Assembly: GCA_021234155.1 (NCBI GenBank)
Contig: JAJEKV010000268.1
Span: forward strand, 62,001-126,000
Length of the DNA: 64,000 bases
Source: Isoetes taiwanensis
Taxonomy: Eukaryota > Streptophyta > Lycopodiopsida > Isoetales > Isoetaceae
Reading direction: 5' to 3'
In this document: positions 1-12,518 of the stretch, in pieces
Position numbering within the stretch: position 1 is the stretch's first letter
Layout of the letters: each line of letters starts with the position of its first letter
Notes under the pieces: generated by a model
Seen by the model: the letters and a program-made list of their open reading frames with translations, nothing else
Told to the model about the DNA's origin: nothing
Database searches by the model: none
Position numbers and translations under genes: made by a program

Positions 1-3000
1 CTTGTTAATTTATACAGGTTCATGAATAATTTATAAACTCATCCAAATGTAACAGACGTAATCCTATCTGGCAGAAACATTGAGCTTGCACAAATAATCA
101 TGTTGGACAATATTGCATGACGGACCATCTCCATGATGCATATCATAAATTTGTTCTGCTCAATGTATGGAAATGTTTCAAACGTGGTAGATCAAATTTG
201 ACCTTTGCTGAAACAAAATGTTAACGATGACCTCTGCTGAAACGAAATGTTAACGATGAGAACGATAATCTAAATGAGAGCGATGTTTGGAAAAATGTGC
301 ATGCTTGACACGGTTTGAATATCAGCCTGCAAATGTATGCCAATTTGGTGTACTAAGGCACATGCATTAGATGCAATTTGGACCTTTCGGTCTCCCCACT
401 CTGACTTCACACAAACAATCACACCATTGTAGCCCTTGTATCACGGGGTACATCAAGTAACAAACGAAGGCTCACGGCTAGTCTAAAAACTCTGTTGGCT
501 CAAAAAGGCATTAAAGGATGTCGATATACAAAAGCTCGCCATATTCAAACTTAACTCCCACTTATAATTATCAATCGGAAGAGTAGTAGATTCGGACACA
601 TCGACATTAAGGATTTTCTCTTAGTTACATGCACGTGATATACGGTACCATTTGATATTAACAAGCCTGTGGCCTATGGATGATCGTCATATTGAAGATT
701 GCTTCTTCACTTTTAGATTTGATATACTGCCGTATTCTATCTATATTTAGTCAAAATTATGCATGCATAGTTTTCTCATGAAAACATGTGGATGCAATCT
801 CAAGTTCTCAAAAACATAACTTTGTTGTCCATGGCCTCGGTCTTTGGTCATTATGGTGGGAAGAAGCACTTAAATGTCAACAATGAGGAAAATGCAGTCA
901 AAATTTGTTACCCAACCGTCATCACTTGATTCTTGTTCTAGAAGGCATGCATGAATTGGCAGAAATGGCATTCTCTTGACATGGTGTTTCAGAGTCTATC
1001 TGAAGGTGAATACATTGTTGAATACATTGTTGTCTACTGACCATATACATTGTCATACATTGTTGCCTTAAAATATGACAGATCATTCTGCAGCTTTTTC
1101 ACACCATTCTTCCTTGTTTTATGAAGGTGGAAATATACAGCCTCTCTTGTTATGTAGTGTCAAGACCCAGATCATGAGTAAGCACATTATCCTTTGGTGT
1201 TGCCCATTTCTGCTGCATGCTTATTAGGCTATTGGAAGCATATTTATTAGAAAATTGAAAATACTTTTGCACATTCCCTTCCCGAGCTATTAACACCTGA
1301 ACACGATCTCTCAATCTGCCTCTTTCTAATTCCCTAATCTTAATGAGCTCATGCGGCATATCTTTGCAGTTCATCAAATTCCATTCCTTCGACATTAAGG
1401 ATTTTCTCTTACTTCGTTTCCTGCTCCCAGTTATGGTGCCCAGCGCCCGACCTTCAATCAATACGGTAGCGGTAGCGAGAAAACTTTGCACGCGCGCCGT
1501 GCATTCGAATTTCACGGCCACATGGGCCGCCAGCGGCCCATAAGCGCCTGCGTGGGAGGCGTTATCTAGCCCATCAACTGCGCGAAGAATGGAAATATGG
1601 CCTCACAAAAAGCGTACTACGGAATGGAAATCCACCAACAGAATAGATTGCAACCAATTTATATTTATATTTCTCATCTCGTCCCTCTCTGCAAGAAAGG
1701 GTTCCCTCTCTGCAAGACTGAAGCCATCTAACGTCTAAATTTTCTATGGGCCACGAACCAAGAAAAGAGTGCCTCACGAAATGCTCGAGAACACCATTGC
1801 TTATTTGGGCCATGTCCGATCATTTGGACATATTTGAAAACCAACAGACAATATTAACAATCTCAATCTTAACTTTCCACTCTTTCAAACACCACAAATA
1901 GGCCATTATGCACAGAACAGACGCACCATATAAAGTGAGATATGGACCTTGCTTATCAAAATATATTTCTTCTTGTGGGCATGAAAATTGTTGTTCGACA
2001 GAAGAAGAGCAGATGCACCTCTAATTGAGTCACTTGAAAGGAGGACAAAAATGTGGCTGCATGTTGATGGCTATGAATGATCATTTAAATATCTTCAAAG
2101 ACCTTATAATAAATTTTTCATCTCATCTGATCTCACCCCATCTTGATTTCATCTCATCTCATGGAAAATATACAGGGAAAGTGGACATGTACATGTGACG
2201 ATGTTCAGCTTCCATATTGTGGGTTGTTTTGAGAGGCATTCTTTGTGATGCCCTCCGATCCTGCTTGCTAGTAGTGGTCGGACACGAGAAGTCATGAAAG
2301 AACATTAGAACTGACTTAGCAAGACACCAAGAACATAAGCATATAATGATGTAAACCATACCGAGGCAAGCCGTTGCCTATGCAGCTCACTTACTGACTG
2401 GCAAACCAAAGACAGAAAAGTTAAAAACATTATAATGTTTTTAATTGAAATAAGATAAGATCAATGTTATGTACTTTAAGTTTTACTCACCGGCCTCTTA
2501 TATGATCGGTATTCATCTCCTCCAAATCCAGGAATTGTCATGTTCCAATTCCTTTCTATAGCAAATTCATAAAAATGAAGTTAGCAAGAAACATAATCAC
2601 GCTAATTCAGAAATTTATACCGCCATCTCACCCAAATGTAGCAGAACATCTTTTGCTTCCAAAATAGAAGATTTCCGATGCTTAGCCAACGCACAAGCAA
2701 ACGTTGTCACCTGCCAAAGATGACTTAGAAAAAGCCAATATTAACCATCCACCAAAACCCAAAACATCCAAAATCCAGACTCACCAAAGCAGTCTTTGTG
2801 CATCACCTAATACTTATTGCATAGCTATGAAGAGAACATGGGAAATTATCATAACTTGAGGCATGCAAGATCATTCTTGTTTCAACAAAGTCATCAGCAA
2901 TTTCAGCAAGAGGCGTCTTCAACTTCCGGATCCAGCTTCTCATGTGGATCAACCTATAATAACAATGAAAGAAGCGTATTAGACACACAACCAACTCAGG

Positions 3001-4742
3001 GACCAAAGATTTCGCGAAACAGTGACAAATTTGCGAAAATATGGACCTATTTATGGCCTTGAGACTTATAAGCAAGCACACGAGCAATCCCTTAGAGAAC
3101 TTACCACATTAACATGGGCATTATTAGTAACTTCCTTTGCTCTAGTTGCAAAAGAAAGTATATTTACGGACTGATCCACATGAGAATGGGCTGGACTCAT
3201 GGTGCATTATAGCGATCCAGAGCATTGCCCCGAGTGAATGTTGCGAGAATGCGTGTCGACTTGGAATCTGTAAGGGACATGTCCTTTAAACTTGTTGCCT
3301 CATTTGCCACGAACCATGTACACATGGATTAAAATCGAGAAAAGGATCTTGAACTTGTAAATGATTACTATATAAGCGCATTGGGACGGCTTTCTACAGG
3401 AAACGGAACATATATATAACCTCAGGAACATGCTTAGCATAGGGGCGGACTAAAATATAAGAACAAAATTATCTAGGGCAGTAGCATTACATAAAGCTAA
3501 TGGCTAGTTTGGCGGACTAGGTACACATTACAAAAAAAGGCGTTGCAATGTGTCTTTGGTACTTTGTATTTTCAAGTAAAATACCTGAGTTTACGAATGA
3601 CAGTGCTTAATGTAAGCAAGCTTCGATTAATGTGACAGCCCTCCTTCAACCTTGCACCTTCTGCTAGAGATTGAGATGCTCGTTCCGCCGACCAAATCCA
3701 CAAAGTTACGGAAAAGGGGCTTGAATTACAAATTTATTCTAAAACAATACTTTCAAAGAAGCAATTGCCTCATGCACGGTGTGCTCATGAAATGGGTTCT
3801 TGACATGAAAATGTATCAAAAAGCGGACTCATTGAAATATTTGTCTCAAGACTGTGGACTAACTTTTCTAAAATCAACGGGAAGACATGGGCTAGGAGGT
3901 ACCTTGTTCAGCCGAGAATCAAAAGAAGAAAGAGGCTGAAATGCAAGATGCGAGGAGTAGCTATGCTCTCAAACCACTACAAAGCGACTCGCTTCCTATT
4001 ACTCAGAGCAATAGTGCACGAGCTTCAAGCCCTTCTATCTTTTCAAGGTAAGGCGCTCATCAGATTTAATAATTTCCTTCGCTTTATTAATCGATCGTGC
4101 TTTGCGATTTTTCGGTTCCGGGCTTGAGAATTAGACGAACTTCCGGCTGACAACTGGGAACTTAGGATAAGATTTCCAGCCCTTTGTGGGATAAAGCGAA
4201 CCCGTTGCTATTCTTGTTTTAATATTTCTCGAATCTTGTGTGTGGATTAACAAACATAGTAATTGAGCTACCGAGCTTAGCGGATCGGCCCTATGTTTGC
4301 AAGATTGGCGATGGCATGGAAGCCCATTTCCATAAGGTTAGAGAGAGTTTAGGCACTAAGTTCCAGCCTCTGTTTCCAATAACCACATTTCGGTCCCAAA
4401 TGCTCATAGCCGTGATGCCCCAAATGCCGTGGACGGCCTAAAAGAGGAACAGGGTTCAAAAACAGGGTCTTGGACCGATCGATCCACTTTTTGTCCAAAA
4501 AACAACAAATCCTTCTGAATCCATTACGAAAAATTTGTGGCTCTGGGGACCGCCAATAAATCCATTTTGCATTGCCTGAGCTACGCCAGAGGATCATTTT
4601 TGCATTACCCTTGGGTGGGAGCATCGGAGCTGGATCAGCCGGAACTAAAACAGATAAGGATCAAAAAGTCAAACCTTACTACGTGTCGATGTGAGGGCTT
4701 CTCAAACAAATTCCATCAAATAAATAGGAAAATAGGAAAAAA
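1..4742. other. No recognisable gene
   Basis: AT-rich sequence with scattered short open frames on both strands. The longest (minus strand 1,150-1,521, 123 aa, basic, with Glu/Arg-rich stretches) has no motif I recognise and no supported exon structure, so I do not call it. I see no tRNA, no tandem array and no transposon ends here apart from the Helitron terminus at the right edge. Confidence 0.5.
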
Positions 4743-4776
4743 CTAGTAACGGTGCCCAGCGTTGCTGGGCGTAAGT
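4743..4776 (-). mobile_element. Helitron 3' terminus, minus strand
   Basis: Read on the minus strand the sequence has a hairpin of CCCAGC and GCTGGG around AAC, then about ten bases, then CTAG directly followed by T. This is the canonical Helitron 3' end: a short GC hairpin upstream of CTRR, inserted between A and T. The same hairpin and CTAG end occur at 18,800-18,825. The element should extend to higher coordinates, but I could not find its 5' TC end, so its length is unknown. Confidence 0.7.
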
Positions 4777-4918
4777 TGAGAGCCTATAAATAGTTTTGGG
4801 CCACAATGAGGAAAACATGTCCAAACTATGCCTCTTTGTTATTTTTGTAATGGTTGTAAAATGTATGTACGAAGGGGGGCTGCGTGATATTTTATGTTAT
4901 TAATTTAAATAGAAAATT

Positions 4919-4935
4919 GCCCACCGTTGGTGGGC
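4919..4935. repeat. GC hairpin resembling the Helitron hairpin
   Basis: GCCCACC and GGTGGGC flank a GTT loop. It lies about 160 bp from the Helitron hairpin and has the same stem-GTT-stem design with compensatory stem changes. No CTRR follows on either strand, so it is not called a terminus. Confidence 0.5.
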
Positions 4936-5269
4936 TTTCTATGTGATTGTATATGAAATTCAGAAGAAAGAAATTCAGAAAAGTAGGGATTGCTGTTGAG
5001 AACTGTCTCGCCCTAAGATGCATGTTGTTGCATGGCCAAGAAACCGCTTAAAAAAGGTATGTAACATGCATTACATTGTAGAAATATAGAAGTAGACAAA
5101 ATTTGTTGTATTCATTGGAAAAAAGTTTACAATTGTATATAATGCGGATAAACTGGATAAAACTGGACAAAATCCCGGACTCTTGTTTCAAGCCCGGGTC
5201 ATCTGAGTAGGCCGGGCTATCGTCCTCCATTTCCATATTTGGGCATAGTGAACCGTCGGGTAAAACCCG

Positions 5270-5480
5270 GCCAAAAACACTGAGCTCTAGCTCCACCTCC
5301 CCTTTTGCTCCACCTCCACCTCCCGCTCCTCCTCCCGCTCCTCCTCCTCGCTCCCACCTCTGCTCCATTGGTTGAACCTCCAATGCATCGATAACGCTTG
5401 CGGTAGTGGTTCCATTGGTTGAGCCATCTCCATTGCATCGTTATACCGCTGTGGTAGTGGTTCGTGTTGGGGCATCGGGC
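5270..5480. repeat. Low-complexity and tandem repeat tract
   Basis: A CTCC-rich pyrimidine tract (about 5,283-5,350) is followed by two copies of a unit of roughly 60 bp containing GGTAGTGGTTC and CATTGGTTGA. Open frames on the minus strand here are Gly- or Glu/Arg-rich translations of the repeat and are not called as genes. Confidence 0.55.
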
Positions 5481-6025
5481 ATAGAGGCTAACCACTAAGA
5501 ACGCTTGGCTCCTCATTTTGAATCTCGAAATGACGGATCAGATTCACTCTCGATCAATGCATGTCTTGCATTCTCGAAGTGATTAGATAAGAGGGCCACC
5601 TCAGATGCGCGTTGCAAGGGCCCCGAGCCCGGATCTATCATTGCCCTGCGCTCTGCACGCCATCATTATTACTTGATCCAAGTACTCCGGGGTTGCAAGA
5701 CTGGTGCTCCGGCCCGGACTGGTGCTCTAGCTGCGGTTCAACAGGACTAGAGATTGGGCCAAACCGGAGCTGGCCGTGTGATTGCTGGCCCAAATGTAAT
5801 TCCAATGCATCTTCGTCACTAACTGGGTGATTAATGTAACTTGGCATCTATCAATAGGAAGTGAGCAGAGTATCAGTATTCACGCCTGGCATGTTATGTT
5901 TATTTATTTATTTATAAACTTAGAAACTAAGAGACGCGCCCGGCGTGTTTAATTTAAAAAGTTGAAACTAGGGATAAAATTGTTTGCCTTCGGCGTGTAA
6001 ACCGCTATATAGGAAAAATTATACT

Positions 6026-6178
6026 GCGCTCGGCGTGCATTATGAAGAGGGAAAAAAAACACGCATGGATAGATAAGTAAATAGATAAGCGTGTAGATAA
6101 TTGCACGGCCTTTATCTATTTACTTATCTATCTGTACAGGTTTTTTTTTCTCCCTCTCTGCTGAATGCACGCCGAGCG
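6026..6178. repeat. Fold-back (long inverted repeat) element, about 150 bp
   Basis: The left arm (6,026-6,089) and right arm (6,113-6,178) are near-perfect inverted repeats. They share CGCTCGGCGTGCATT at the outside, a homopurine/homopyrimidine run, and ATAGATAAGTAAATAGATAA inside, with a loop of about 23 bases. The structure is MITE-like. The words CGGCGTG and CACGCCG recur in the flanks (5,880-6,230). Confidence 0.7.
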
Positions 6179-6209
6179 TGTATTCATGTTGAAGGCTAAG
6201 GTTAGCATG

Positions 6210-6230
6210 AAACACGCTTAGCGTGTTTCA
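6210..6230. repeat. Perfect short palindrome
   Basis: GAAACACGCT and AGCGTGTTTC pair over 10 bp around a single T. It lies about 30 bp beyond the fold-back element and uses the same CACGC/GCGTG vocabulary. Confidence 0.7.
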
Positions 6231-6689
6231 AATATTATCTTTCAGATTTTTCTAATGCTTTCTACTACACTTATTCATAATAGGAACTTGCATGCATAGC
6301 ATGATTAATTCAAGAAGAGAAACTCAAGAATTTTCGAAACAAAAGAAGCGGATGAAGTTTATAAAAACTATTCTGGTTTTCATAAACATCATCTGCTTCC
6401 TCTATCTCGAGCAAATGCAAAAGCTTGTCTTCTTGGATTAAACCCGCCATTGAGATGCAGCTTAAAACTAAATAAAAACTAACCTTGAGTTCTGAGTTCT
6501 GCTTTTGGATTTAATTCGGAGGCTTTTGGATTCATGAGACCTTAGTCCTCGCTTACGGTTTTAATTCGTTGTCTCACTCTGAGATGCTGAGAACAAAAGG
6601 CGGAGTCTTTTAGTAAGTTAGGAATTCTTAGAAACCAAACATCTAACATTGCTGAAAATAAATCGGCTCACCAAGATTTTAGGAGGGCG

Positions 6690-6910
6690 GATCCAAACAC
6701 GCAGAGAAGCAAGAAACCAAGCAAATCATTATGAAGGAAGGAAGAAAATGTAGGAACGTTGAGGCGTGAAATGGATTTATATAGGCATAATTAGAAATAA
6801 GTTAGCGTGAATAATTGATTGCTTGAATTAACGCTTTGTCTGATCTTCCTTGAGACATGACATGTATATGGTATATATGGAGAATATTGCATTTTATGCA
6901 ATAAATTCTC
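6690..6910. repeat. Dispersed repeat, copy 1
   Basis: Related to 8,700-8,890 in direct orientation. Shared landmarks are TTGAGGCGTGAA, GGATTTATATAGG, TTAGCGTGAATAA and AATAAATTCTCACG. No coding content was recognised. Confidence 0.6.
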
Positions 6911-7121
6911 ACGGCATTTTATTCCATTTATTGCATTCAAAAAAATAGAATTCAGAAATTTTATATAGGCTAAATTAAAAATGATTTTCAAGGCAAAATT
7001 ATCAAGGCTAAAAAATGACTTGTAGGGTTGGGGACTTGTTTTAGGTCGTATAGGAAAATTTCCTATGGTTACTGTGATGAATCAGAGATTTCTCATGTGG
7101 TTGATTTATAGTGTTCCCGAG

Positions 7122-7700
7122 ATTTTGTCATTAGAGGTAATTTGAGATCTCCTTTTGTCCCCATAAGAATCCTCCAATAGAATGACTACTCTACATCAAA
7201 CTGCAATTAATGCAGCATTAACAACTTCATTGCTGTCGTTTTTTCCCTATAACTTTTGATCTACTCATGAAAATGCTGCGGCGTTTGTTGCATTAGATGC
7301 AGAATGAAAAGATCTTTCAAGTGATATATGGTTATGATGTATTTCAATACAAGCCATATGTGTTAACCTTAAAAAATATGGTTTTTTTGTTCTTTTCTTA
7401 TATATTTACATCCCAAAAGATATAACAATGGGTTGTCATTAGAAAGATCTTGAGGAGACGAATCCATTGCCACAAATAGTGTTCGAATCGGAGTTTTTGA
7501 TCAAAAGTTATAGTAGAAAAAAATGACCTTTGCAAAAAGTTAGTAGAACGCATTAATTCTTCACCGCCACATAATTTGGAATAAAATACACCTTTGGAGC
7601 TCTTCTCTTATTGGACAGGTTTAAAAGGCGATGTGGCTTTTAAGCATCCCTTTAATGGGACAAAATGAGATCTCAAATTACCTCTAATGTGAGACAAAAT
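7122..7700. mobile_element. MITE with TIRs of about 40 bp
   Basis: The left terminus (7,122-7,161) and right terminus (7,657-7,700) are inverted repeats sharing ATTAGAGGTAATTTGAGATC and TTTTGTCCC. The 580-bp body has no open frame of note. TIR length and size fit a non-autonomous MULE-like or other MITE, but I could not fix a target-site duplication, so the superfamily is open. Confidence 0.7.
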
Positions 7701-8137
7701 TTGCAGATACAAAATGCTAGAGAAAACAACAGACGAACAGGAGACAAAATAATTGGAGAAAACAGTTGGATTTAATTCAAATAATTTTATGTCTGTAAAA
7801 ACCGTTCAAGAACTTTGTTTGAAGAAATTTTTGAAAAACTGTTTGATTTCATTCATAAAAGTTATATGTACAACAGGTAAGCCCGAAGGCTTGTAAGCAG
7901 GTGCCCGAAGGCTTTTCACAAAATTACATGAAAAATATGCCCGGAGGCGTGTCCAAAGCTTCTGTAGCAAACCAAAAAACAAAAGGGCCGGAGGGATCTG
8001 CATCATTGATCTTCCACGCCCCGCAACAAAGAAGAAAGAAAGGTGTTAGAATAGAAAGAAAGGTGAAAAAAAAAAAAATAAAAGCGGACATGCAATCTGG
8101 CTCATCTCTCAACCATTCTAAAAACTGGTCGAATTGT

Positions 8138-8200
8138 CGACCTTCCTCCTCATCTTCTTCCTCCTCCTCCTCCTCCTCCTCTTCCTCCTCCTCCTCTTCA
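8138..8200. repeat. (TCC)n microsatellite
   Basis: Nearly pure TCC/TCT trinucleotide run. It reads as poly-Ser on the plus strand and poly-Glu on the minus strand, which makes artificial open frames of 119-216 aa around it. Confidence 0.85.
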
Positions 8201-8294
8201 GAGATTTCATTCTGTTTGGTGGTCTTCCTCCTCTTCATCGGAGGAGGAATCAGGCAGCTCAACTCCTCCTCTTCCATGTCCAACTCCTCCTCGG

Positions 8295-8553
8295 CTCAAA
8301 GCATGGAGTGGGGGCATTTTTTACCAAGCACCCCTAAGCACCTAATGCGGAAATTTTACTTATTTTTATTTTTTTCTATAACTCCGATGAAGCTGAAATT
8401 TTGTATTCCAAGGCGTAAATATGAATGCGTTTCAGGGAAAAATATCAAAAAAATAAAAAATATTTTTAAAAATACAAAGAAAATAGCTCAGGAAAGCACC
8501 CCTAAGCACCATGTGTGTGACACAAAAAGTGTCCCCACCTCCATGCTTTGACC
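8295..8553. mobile_element. Small MITE-like element
   Basis: Ends are inverted repeats: CAAAGCATGGAGTGGGGGCA at the left and, inverted, TGTCCCCACCTCCATGCTTTG-like sequence at the right. Just inside each end is a direct copy of AAGCACCCCTAAGCACC. It sits within the TCC-rich tract, and I could not define a target-site duplication. Confidence 0.6.
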
Positions 8554-8699
8554 CTCCTCTTCCTCCTCTTCGCAGGAGGAGGAATCGAGGAGAATTGGGC
8601 AAGAAAATCTATGAGGGAGGGGGTAATATAGGGGGTTCTTCAACCCGACGTCTCTTTGACGAGACCTCGGGTTCTTCATGAAGTTCGAAATTTGAGAAC

Positions 8700-8890
8700 G
8701 CTTCATGGCGCGAAAAAAAAAAATTTGGATGAGAATGGAGGTCTTGAGGCGTGAACCGGATTTATATAGGGTTAATTAGAAATTAGCGTGAATAAGTTAT
8801 TGCCTCAAATAACACGCCCGCGCATTTTAAATTCCCTTGACTATATCATCTAGGGTATATTATTATGGATAATAAATTCTCACGTCCATC
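8700..8890. repeat. Dispersed repeat, copy 2
   Basis: Partner of 6,690-6,910 in the same orientation, with shared landmarks GGATTTATATAGG, TTAGCGTGAATAA and AATAAATTCTCACG. Confidence 0.6.
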
Positions 8891-9149
8891 GCCTATATGT
8901 CTTTTTCAGTAATCATATATCCAAATTTTTGATAATTAAAATTAGGATAATATCATTTCCTTGTTGTTGCCACGAAATTTCTTGTTTTTAAATGATTTCG
9001 TTTCGCCCATTGTTATTATTATATTAAACCTATTTCCAAGGAATTTCTTGCTTTTAAAAAAATTTGATTTACCTCTACATATTCCATAAATGTACGTACT
9101 TTTTTTATCTTATGGTGTAATAATTTTTTCCTACTAATTTACTAAAAAG

Positions 9150-12030
9150 GGTGCAATTTGCCTAGGTCAATGGTGCCTCTCCAACTCAAGATGGTGTGCA
9201 ACATATTGAAAAGAGCAATATCAATGAAAAATCAACTCCTAGCAAGAATGTTGAAGAAAAACAATTAGTCCTCTATAGTAGGGTGCAATGGAGGAACAAG
9301 AAGGTGAGAATCATGCACAAGTGCAACAAGGAAATAGTAGGCCAAGGAGTCATTGTGCTAGCATGAGATCCCCGGTCAAGCCATTAATGATGAAAGGCTG
9401 GGGAAGACAATATTGGTATTGCAATTTGATGTTGGAAGACAAGCTGGAAAGGTAAAGGTTTGGGTGACAAGGAATGTTTTGGTTGTGTCAAGCAATTGGA
9501 GGTTCCTTGCATCATGGCATGGCCTATAAGTAGTATTCAATTTGTGGAGGATTATATTTTCCGTGAGTCCCGAGGTTGTTGGGGACAATGATTGTCTTGA
9601 TATTGATCCATTGGCGGTTGGAACTCTAAACCTAGGCAAAAGGGGAGAAGTATCGGTTGCCGACATTATCCTAGCAAAAGAGACAAGTTGAATAGTGACA
9701 CCAAACGTGAGACAATGGTGAAGGTTAGGGGCTCGATTGTTGTTGGAGTGCTTGTATGCAATTCTTTACAATAGAACAATTGGTGGAAGCAAGAGCCACT
9801 TTTCAAGAGAGTAATTGTTGATGAGAGGAGGACCTACATGTACACAATCTTCGACGTGCACTTCAAGATGAAAGAAACCCAAACAGAAAAGATACCCTTT
9901 GCTAGGCAAATGGATATGTGCAAAAGCATGGCAGAGTATCCATGCAATTCCAACTTCTTCATGGCATAATTGGCAAAAAAAAAAAGTAGAGGGGAACAGG
10001 ATTGCTTTACATGGAAATAATGGTTTGTTGAGACCAACATTTAGGACCTTAGTCGCTGTGGGAGATATTTGAAAAATATATTGATTTCAATGCGAGTCTA
10101 TGCCACACAAAAGTAGAAGGGATGAAAAGGGAAGAGCGGTTGTTGAGAAAAAGTTGCCATCACATTGTACTCAAAAAGAGTATTTTGGAAGAAGTGAATT
10201 CCCTACTTCGAGAATTGGGAATTCTTCCAATATCCCAACCTAGCTTTAGTAGGTTATGGAAGAAGCATTTCAATCATGTCACCATAGCAACTTCAAATAA
10301 CTTTGCAAAGTGCAATTTATGTGCTAAGTTGAAGGAGACTCTTGATAAGACTGTGCAACCTAGTCAAAGGGCTAGGATATGGGAGCATATGAAGGACCAT
10401 ATGGTGACCAACTATCATGTAGATCATGTTATTTGTGGAGGACTTTATCCGCATTGGAACCCAATAACTATTTATGTATTATACATGACAAGATGGACCA
10501 GAAAAAAGACTTGTCTTCCACAATTCAAGTACATACCAAAGTCATGTGGAAGATCATACCCTTTACGATCTCAATGATCGGGGCAATCTTGCATGGGCGT
10601 AATCAAACCTACTATGGCCATTTTAGTTTGGAGTTGTGGAGTGATGGTCAGATTTTCATATTGGGAGTATCATGAGGTGTTTGAGAAACTATGAAAATGG
10701 ATACAATGGTCACCTCCAGGGACCTTACAGCCTAGCGGGCACTACATAGAGCATTGTTAGATGGAAACCCTAACAATATTGAAAAGTTCAAGAAGGCAAG
10801 GTTTAGGAACATGTTGGAGCTTCAACTTCACATGCTAAACCTCAAGATCTACCCAAAAGGTTTCTCTTGCAACTTGATAATTGTGCTGGCCAAAATAAGA
10901 ACAGTGGATGTTTTCTTTCCTATCCTACTTAACATTTGTGGGGATATTTGAAAGAGTTAATTTAGGGTTTCTTATGCGGGCATACCCATGAGGATGTGGA
11001 TGCATTATTTGGCAAATATAGTTGTATCTTGAAGCGCAAAGAACGGTGACCAACTTTCCTAGGCTAATGGAAATCTTGCATGAATGCACTACTCCAAACC
11101 CTATAGCTTCTCTCATAGAAGAAGTGCCCGATTGGAAGAGCTTTGTGGATGGTTATACATTGGATCTTGAAGGTCATTCGTGCCTCTGCAGTTCACTTTT
11201 TGGGTGAGAGATGGGATTCCAATCTTCCAATGGAAGATGAGACCTTCAGAGGATGAGTGGAGAGGAGGGAGGAAATATGGCGTAGAGATGAGAATGACAA
11301 GCCTATGATACCTCTAGGTCAACCAAAAGCTTTAAAACCCATGAAGAAGTGAAGCAATTGGGATGACTAAGGAAGGAATCCAAGACTATATAAAGCATTG
11401 GCAAACCAATCGGATGACACCAACCGTGCCTTGGTGGCTTCTTGGAAGAAGGTAATTAACTGTTGGGGAGATAGAGACATCCTCGGATGAATTGAAAGAA
11501 GGGTGGTTGCCTAAAACTAGGTGGAAGACCTTAGCAGGTGCTGAGGATTTTGATGACACTGTAAGTAGCATTCGCAAGCAATATGCTCCTCCTCCTTCTG
11601 ACAAACACTATGTTGGTCCTAAGAACAATAGGCCAAAGTTTCTAGGCATGGATGCTTATGAACCTTCCACCGACTCGAATGCCACCAATTTGTGGTAGTA
11701 AAGCCGCCAGATTTAGATACATATCGGTGTGGTTGGGGTTCACTATCTACGATATTTGCAAAGAAGAAGGTAATATTAACTTCAACCATGTGCGGGTGGA
11801 ATGGTGGTGTCCAAGATATCAATTGACCAACGATCGGATAAAGAAAGGTACTTGATTGTTGGACAAAGAGATGGAGGAGAACCGAAAGTGATCCCGATCT
11901 TTGGCTAGACTATGAAAGTGTTTTGTACTCATGGACTCCAAACACTATTCCGGCTAGAAATGCAAGAATTACAATACCTCGGGATGTCGGGAAGAAGGCT
12001 ATGATATCATTGGGGGTGCTTGAAGAAAGT
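9150..12030 (+). pseudogene. DUF7869-type gene, decayed copy 1
   Basis: Three-frame reading gives fragments in the order of the plant/animal DUF7869 family. First is an N-terminal cysteine segment with FAKCNLCAKL and RARIWEHMKDH (10,290-10,410). Next is a catalytic-looking stretch with DKMDQKK and LPQF (10,490-10,540), then LQLDNCAGQNKN (about 10,866-10,902), then GHTHEDVDALFG (10,978-11,013), then a tail ending near 12,030. In this family the conserved Asp in DQ, the Asp in LDN and the HTHED.D block look like metal-binding residues of an RNase H-like, possibly transposase-like, domain; that function is an inference. The frame changes many times and stops interrupt it, so it is not functional. 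A second divergent copy lies at 20,930-22,960. Confidence 0.6.
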
Positions 12031-12450
12031 TGAATAACTATGTAAATTTTTGTTATCACGTTTTTATGATATGGTGCTATATTGTGAAATATTGACTATT
12101 TTGTAAATAACATGATATTACGTTTTCATAATTTTGAGGTGAAATGTGTGAATTTGAATATGCTACTAAAAACATGCAATATGAAATTTGTCTCAAAATT
12201 AAGACATAAACCCAATTTAATTGAATGATGGTTTACTCTTACTAGACAAGACAAGAGGTAAAAAAAAATGATGGTCCTGCAAATTGGGCGGTCGCCTGAT
12301 TTCTTGCCAGACAGGTTATCAGAAATATGCAAAAAAGTAAGGTTTTAGTTGTTTGGGGCCTCTAAACTGGGCGGTCGCCCTATTTGAGTTACCCGACTTC
12401 ACAAGATAGACAAGACCAGACCTTTGTTGGGGGCCCAATTTCAGGTACAA

Positions 12451-12512
12451 GCTGTTCACTTCAAATATAAGCTGAACAATAGTTATTCACTTCAAATATA
12501 AGCTGAACAATA
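12451..12512. repeat. Tandem repeat, two copies of about 30 bp
   Basis: GTTCACTTCAAATATAAGC with GAACAATA is repeated directly, ending at the Helitron 5' junction. Confidence 0.7.
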
Positions 12513-12518
12513 TGTACA

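Noticed and set aside
1150-1521. 123-aa minus-strand ORF
   Set aside because: No recognisable motif, no supporting splice context, and length within chance for this sequence.
4919-4935. Second Helitron 3' end
   Set aside because: The hairpin is similar, but no CTRR follows on either strand.
5048-5516. Gly- or Glu-rich minus-strand ORFs
   Set aside because: Low-complexity CTCC repeat read in several frames, with no domain.
7901-8551. 216-aa plus-strand and 119-aa minus-strand open frames
   Set aside because: They exist because a TCC microsatellite stays open as poly-Ser or poly-Glu; there is no domain, and a MITE interrupts them.
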